NCBI RefSeq assembly: GCF_028368935.1
Contig: NZ_JAQNDK010000005.1
Coordinates: 1,171,001 to 1,235,000, forward strand
Origin: Sorangium aterium
Lineage (GTDB): Bacteria > Myxococcota_A > Polyangia > Polyangiales > Polyangiaceae
Length of the DNA stretch: 64,000 bases
Direction: 5' to 3'
Positions 61,001 through 64,000 of the stretch are shown here, in pieces; position 1 is the first letter of the stretch, and each line of letters starts with the position of its first letter. The translations under genes and the position numbers were made by a program. The notes under the pieces are model-generated. The model saw only the letters and a program-made list of their open reading frames with translations. It was not told the DNA's origin and did no database searches.

Positions 61001-62392
61001 TCAATCGGGGACAGGGTGCACCCCGTCGCGCACCCAGGGATCGATGGTCCGCCGGAACGCCGCCTCGGTCCGGAGCCCCGCCAGCACGGACGCGAGCCCC
61101 CACTGCAGGCGATTCACGAACGTGAAGTCCTGCGGCATCTTCGGCACGTGGGGGATGGTGGGCATCTTCTCTCCCTCCTTGAGGGCGAGCCCCCGGATGC
61201 CGCGGGTCAGGTACGCCACGGTCTCGCGCGCCTTCTCCGGGGAGCACTTCCAGGTCCCGTGCGTGCACAGCGGGACCATGAGCTCCATCGTGTAGCTCCG
61301 GTAGAGATCCCAGCTCTCGTCGGCCGGGTCGTAGCCGAGCACCTCCACGCACGCCCGGTCGAACTCCTTCCAGTCCGCGTCCATGGCCGCGCGCATGTAG
61401 CGCTTCATGCCCTCCACGAGGTCGGGCGGGAGCTGCTTCACGCAGCCGAAATCGAGGATCGTGACGCGGCCATCCTCGTGGAAGCGGTAGTTGCCCGGGT
61501 GCGGGTCGGCGTAGAGCCAGCCGTACCGGAGCATCGAGCGGAAGGTGAAGCGCCAGATGGAGAGGCCCGCGCGGTTCTTCGCCTCCTGGCTGCCGCGCTC
61601 GCAGAACTCGGCGTAGCTCATGCCGTCGACGAGCTCGAGCGTGAGGACGCGCCTCGTGGTGAGGCTGTGGTGGATGCGAGGGATGTAGACGTCCTCGTCC
61701 CCGGCGTTCATGCGGCGGAACAGGTCCGCCATCTCGGCCTCGCGCGCATAGTCGAGCTCGGACAGGAAGACCTTGCGGAGCTCGTCGACGGTCTGCCGGG
61801 CGTGCAGCTTCTTGGCGATGGGCGCCATCATCGCCTCGAGCATCGAGACGCTCTTCAGGTCGTTCTCGATGGCCCTGTCCATGCCGGGGTACTGCACCTT
61901 CACCGCGACCCGCTCCCCCGACCTCGTCGTGGCCCGGTGCACCTGTCCGATGCTCGCCGCCGCGAACGGCTCCCGCTCCCACGCCGCGAACACGCGCTCG
62001 GGCGGGGCGCCGAGCTCCTCGCGGATCATCTGCTCCGCGGCCTCCGGCGACAGGGGCGGCGCCTTGTCGAGCAGCTTCTTCAGCGTGGCCTGGAACTTCT
62101 CCTCGTATCCCGGCGGCGCGAGCCCGTCGATGTAGCTCGCCATCTGGCCGAACTTGAGCGGCAGGCCTTTCATCTCGCCCAGCGTCTTCAGCATCGCCTC
62201 GGCGGTCTTCTTGACCTCCTGGGCCATCCTCCGCCGCGCTTCGGCCTCCTCCTCCTCGGTCCGGGTCGCGCCGAGGACGCGCTTCGCGCCCTCGATGGCG
62301 AACGGGATCGTGCGGGGCGCGAGGCCGGCGAGGCGCGCGAGGCGCCCCAGCTTGGAGGTCGGCGGATTGTCTCGGGGTTTGTCGTCGGCCAT
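61001..62392 (-). CDS. ABC1/AarF/UbiB-family atypical kinase-like protein
   Basis: Protein of 463 aa of the UbiB/ADCK family. The N-terminal KxGQ motif is LPLKFGQMASYIDGLAPPG and the Ala-rich nucleotide loop is FAAASIGQVHRATTRSGER, then VAVKVQYPGM. The catalytic part has YADPHPGNYRFHEDG and VTILDFGCVKQ. Members bind ATP and support ubiquinone or other lipid metabolism, acting more like ATPases than protein kinases. There is no signal peptide; the membrane association comes from other parts. It is next to a small DUF3634-like gene on the same strand. Which lipid it serves is unknown. Confidence 0.9.
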   Translation of the reverse strand: MADDKPRDNPPTSKLGRLARLAGLAPRTIPFAIEGAKRVLGATRTEEEEAEARRRMAQEVKKTAEAMLKTLGEMKGLPLKFGQMASYIDGLAPPGYEEKFQATLKKLLDKAPPLSPEAAEQMIREELGAPPERVFAAWEREPFAAASIGQVHRATTRSGERVAVKVQYPGMDRAIENDLKSVSMLEAMMAPIAKKLHARQTVDELRKVFLSELDYAREAEMADLFRRMNAGDEDVYIPRIHHSLTTRRVLTLELVDGMSYAEFCERGSQEAKNRAGLSIWRFTFRSMLRYGWLYADPHPGNYRFHEDGRVTILDFGCVKQLPPDLVEGMKRYMRAAMDADWKEFDRACVEVLGYDPADESWDLYRSYTMELMVPLCTHGTWKCSPEKARETVAYLTRGIRGLALKEGEKMPTIPHVPKMPQDFTFVNRLQWGLASVLAGLRTEAAFRRTIDPWVRDGVHPVPD

Positions 62393-62434
62393 GCGGGACT
62401 GACTCGCTAGGGTGGAAATGTCGGCGCGGAGGGG

Positions 62435-62773
62435 TCATGCGCCCGCGCGGCGCTTCGGGGCCGCGCGGATCTTCGGAACCGGCCACATGGAGACGGTGTT
62501 CCTCAGCTGCTGAGCCTGCTCGGGAGAGATATCCCCTTCCACGTGGACCCGGGCGCGCCGGTCCTCGACGACGACCCGCACCGCGCCCCGCCCGACCGGC
62601 GCTGCGCGGAGGACGTCCGTGATGTCGTCGAGCAGCCGCTGCGGCATCCGGCCCCGGAGCAGCCGGACGTTGCGCCCCTCGACGCGCACGCAAAATAGCT
62701 CATTTGCGCGCAGGAGCGCCACGACGAGCGGCACGACGAGGGCGAGCAGGGCGACGGGGATCAGGAGGGACAT
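62435..62773 (-). CDS. DUF3634-like small membrane protein
   Basis: Protein of 112 aa. One N-terminal membrane span (LLIPVALLALVVPLVVALL) then FCVRVEGRNVRLLRGRMPQR and VVVEDRRARVHVEGDISPEQ, followed by QLRNTVSMWP. This matches the overall pattern of DUF3634 proteins. GGAGG lies just before ATG 62773 (TCAGGAGGGACATG complement context not on this strand, so start is by frame and membrane span). Function unknown. The 229 bases between it and nadA contain no gene. Confidence 0.65.
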   Translation of the reverse strand: MSLLIPVALLALVVPLVVALLRANELFCVRVEGRNVRLLRGRMPQRLLDDITDVLRAAPVGRGAVRVVVEDRRARVHVEGDISPEQAQQLRNTVSMWPVPKIRAAPKRRAGA

Positions 62774-63002
62774 GGGTGGCCGCCCACGACGAGAGCTCCT
62801 CCCCAGGCCCACCGCGGGCCTCGATCGTGAACCGGTGCCGGCCGTTGTCAACGACGGACGCGGCGGGCTCTGGGGTGCCGACGGGCGCCGAGCGCGGCGC
62901 GGGCTGCGCGAGATGCGCGCGATGCGACGTGGAGCGCCGGCGAGCACCGCGCGGCTCGGGGGCCCTGGTCAGCGCGCCGCGCGGTGCCTACCTTAGGTAG
63001 CC

Positions 63003-63962
63003 ATGACGAGCGCCGCGCCCCAGCCTGCCGCCATCGATCCGCGCCTGGATCTGCACGACGAGATCAGCCGCCTGAAGCGGGAGAGGAACGCCGTCCTCCT
63101 GGCCCACTACTACCAGGACGGCGACATCCAGGATCTCGCAGACTTCCTCGGCGACTCCCTGCAGCTGGCCCAGCAGGCGAAGAAGACGACCGCGGACGTC
63201 ATCCTGTTCGCCGGCGTGCATTTCATGGCCGAGACGGCGAAGATCCTGAACCCCGAGCGCATCGTCGTGGTCCCCGACCTCGCGGCGGGCTGCTCGCTCG
63301 CCGACGGCTGCCCCGTCGACCGCTTCCGCGCGTGGCGCGCCCGGTACCCGGGCGCGGTCGCGATCTCGTACATCAACTGCTCCGCCGAGGTGAAGGCGGA
63401 GAGCGACTACATCTGCACGTCGTCGAACGCGGAGAAGATCGTCCGCGCGATCCCCGAGGGGCAGGAGATCCTCTTCGCGCCCGACAAGAACCTCGGGCGC
63501 TGGCTCGTCGAGCGGACGGGCCGCCCGATGCGCCTGTGGCAGGGCAGCTGCGTCGTTCACGAGACCTTCAGCCTGCGCAAGATCGTCGCGCTGCGCGAGC
63601 GCCACCCGGACGCGAAGCTCATCGCGCACCCGGAGTGCGAGGAGCCGATCCTGCGGATGTCCGATTACATCGGCTCGACGACCGCGCTGCTCAAATACAC
63701 CACCGCGGACGACGCCCGGAAGTACATCGTCGCGACGGAGAGCGGCATCGTGCACCAGATGCGCAAGGCGTCGCCGCAGAAGGAGTTCATCGAGGGGCCG
63801 CCCGAGGGCAACTGCGCCTGCAACGAGTGCCCCTTCATGCGGCTCAACACGCTCGAGAAGGTCTATCTCGCGCTGCGCGATCTCGCCCCGCGCCTCGAGA
63901 TGGCGCCCGAGCTGCGCGAGCGCGCGCGCGTCCCGATCGATCGCATGCTGGCCCTCAGCTGA
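63003..63962 (+). CDS. nadA: Quinolinate synthase NadA
   Basis: Cytoplasmic [4Fe-4S] enzyme of 319 aa that condenses iminoaspartate with dihydroxyacetone phosphate to quinolinate in NAD synthesis. Motifs: [37 protein letters not shown] and [15 protein letters not shown]. Cys ligand regions are [35 protein letters not shown] and [13 protein letters not shown] 63003 is preceded by a short leader with CCTTAGGTAGCC. No nadB or nadC is visible, so the pathway genes are not clustered here. Confidence 0.95.
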   Translation: MTSAAPQPAAIDPRLDLHDEISRLKRERNAVLLAHYYQDGDIQDLADFLGDSLQLAQQAKKTTADVILFAGVHFMAETAKILNPERIVVVPDLAAGCSLADGCPVDRFRAWRARYPGAVAISYINCSAEVKAESDYICTSSNAEKIVRAIPEGQEILFAPDKNLGRWLVERTGRPMRLWQGSCVVHETFSLRKIVALRERHPDAKLIAHPECEEPILRMSDYIGSTTALLKYTTADDARKYIVATESGIVHQMRKASPQKEFIEGPPEGNCACNECPFMRLNTLEKVYLALRDLAPRLEMAPELRERARVPIDRMLALS

Positions 63963-64000
63963 GCTCGGCGCGCGACGCGGCGATCACAGCACGAGGGAGA

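Noticed and set aside
59372..62410. Long plus-strand open frame
   Set aside because: It lies opposite a kinase and an ABC1-family gene, both with complete motifs.

Overview
The window looks like chromosomal DNA of a GC-rich myxobacterium of the Sorangium/Polyangium type. The evidence is the strong G/C bias at third codon positions, three large Ser/Thr kinases with extra domains, PEGA-type and MopE-type repeat proteins, ADYC-type lipoproteins, many secreted lipoproteins with Gly/Ser linkers, and VgrG/DUF2169-type effector genes. This is inferred from protein families only. No rRNA, tRNA, CRISPR array or intact insertion sequence was seen.

Layout: 1-3165 carries the 3' part of a CPA1-type cation/proton antiporter, an RCK/TrkA-type NAD-binding regulator and a cytochrome/copper-monooxygenase-like lipoprotein. 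3248-20557 is a type VI secretion (T6SS) effector-delivery island: DUF2169 protein and partner, an orphan beta-rich protein, a large RHS toxin with a PAAR-like N terminus and a clan CD peptidase-like C-terminal tail, a ketosynthase-like/HEAT fusion, and three vgrG genes with a DUF6484 protein joined by 4-8 base overlaps. No T6SS sheath or baseplate genes are present, so this is an accessory cluster. 20919-22110 holds a PD-(D/E)XK-like gene and a decayed vgrG fragment.

22165-34629 holds a kinase/NTPase/PEGA/FGE giant, an ADYC lipoprotein, a ferritin-like lipoprotein, a zinc metallopeptidase, and a HEAT-membrane-Mur ligase protein broken by a one-base frameshift. 34701-40391 holds a decayed Uma2 gene, an alkylation-repair pair (ada plus a 2OG-Fe(II) oxygenase), a sirtuin, a GFA protein, a short-chain dehydrogenase and a cobalamin-binding protein. 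40419-48834 is mostly envelope or secreted proteins: an S74-chaperone-like lipoprotein, an aldo/keto reductase, a MopE-repeat anchored protein, a PIN nuclease, a second ferritin-like lipoprotein, small proteins and a di-heme peroxidase.

49011-62773 is a signalling region: a 10-bp tandem array lies in front of a pseudokinase-kinase tandem protein, followed by its PEGA/barrel partner, an FHA protein, an RNB ribonuclease, a beta-propeller lipoprotein, a third kinase with long HNTG repeats, an ABC1-family kinase and a DUF3634-like protein. nadA closes the window. Recurrent themes are kinases carrying in-frame tandem repeats at or near the catalytic core, and duplicated secreted ferritin-like lipoproteins.
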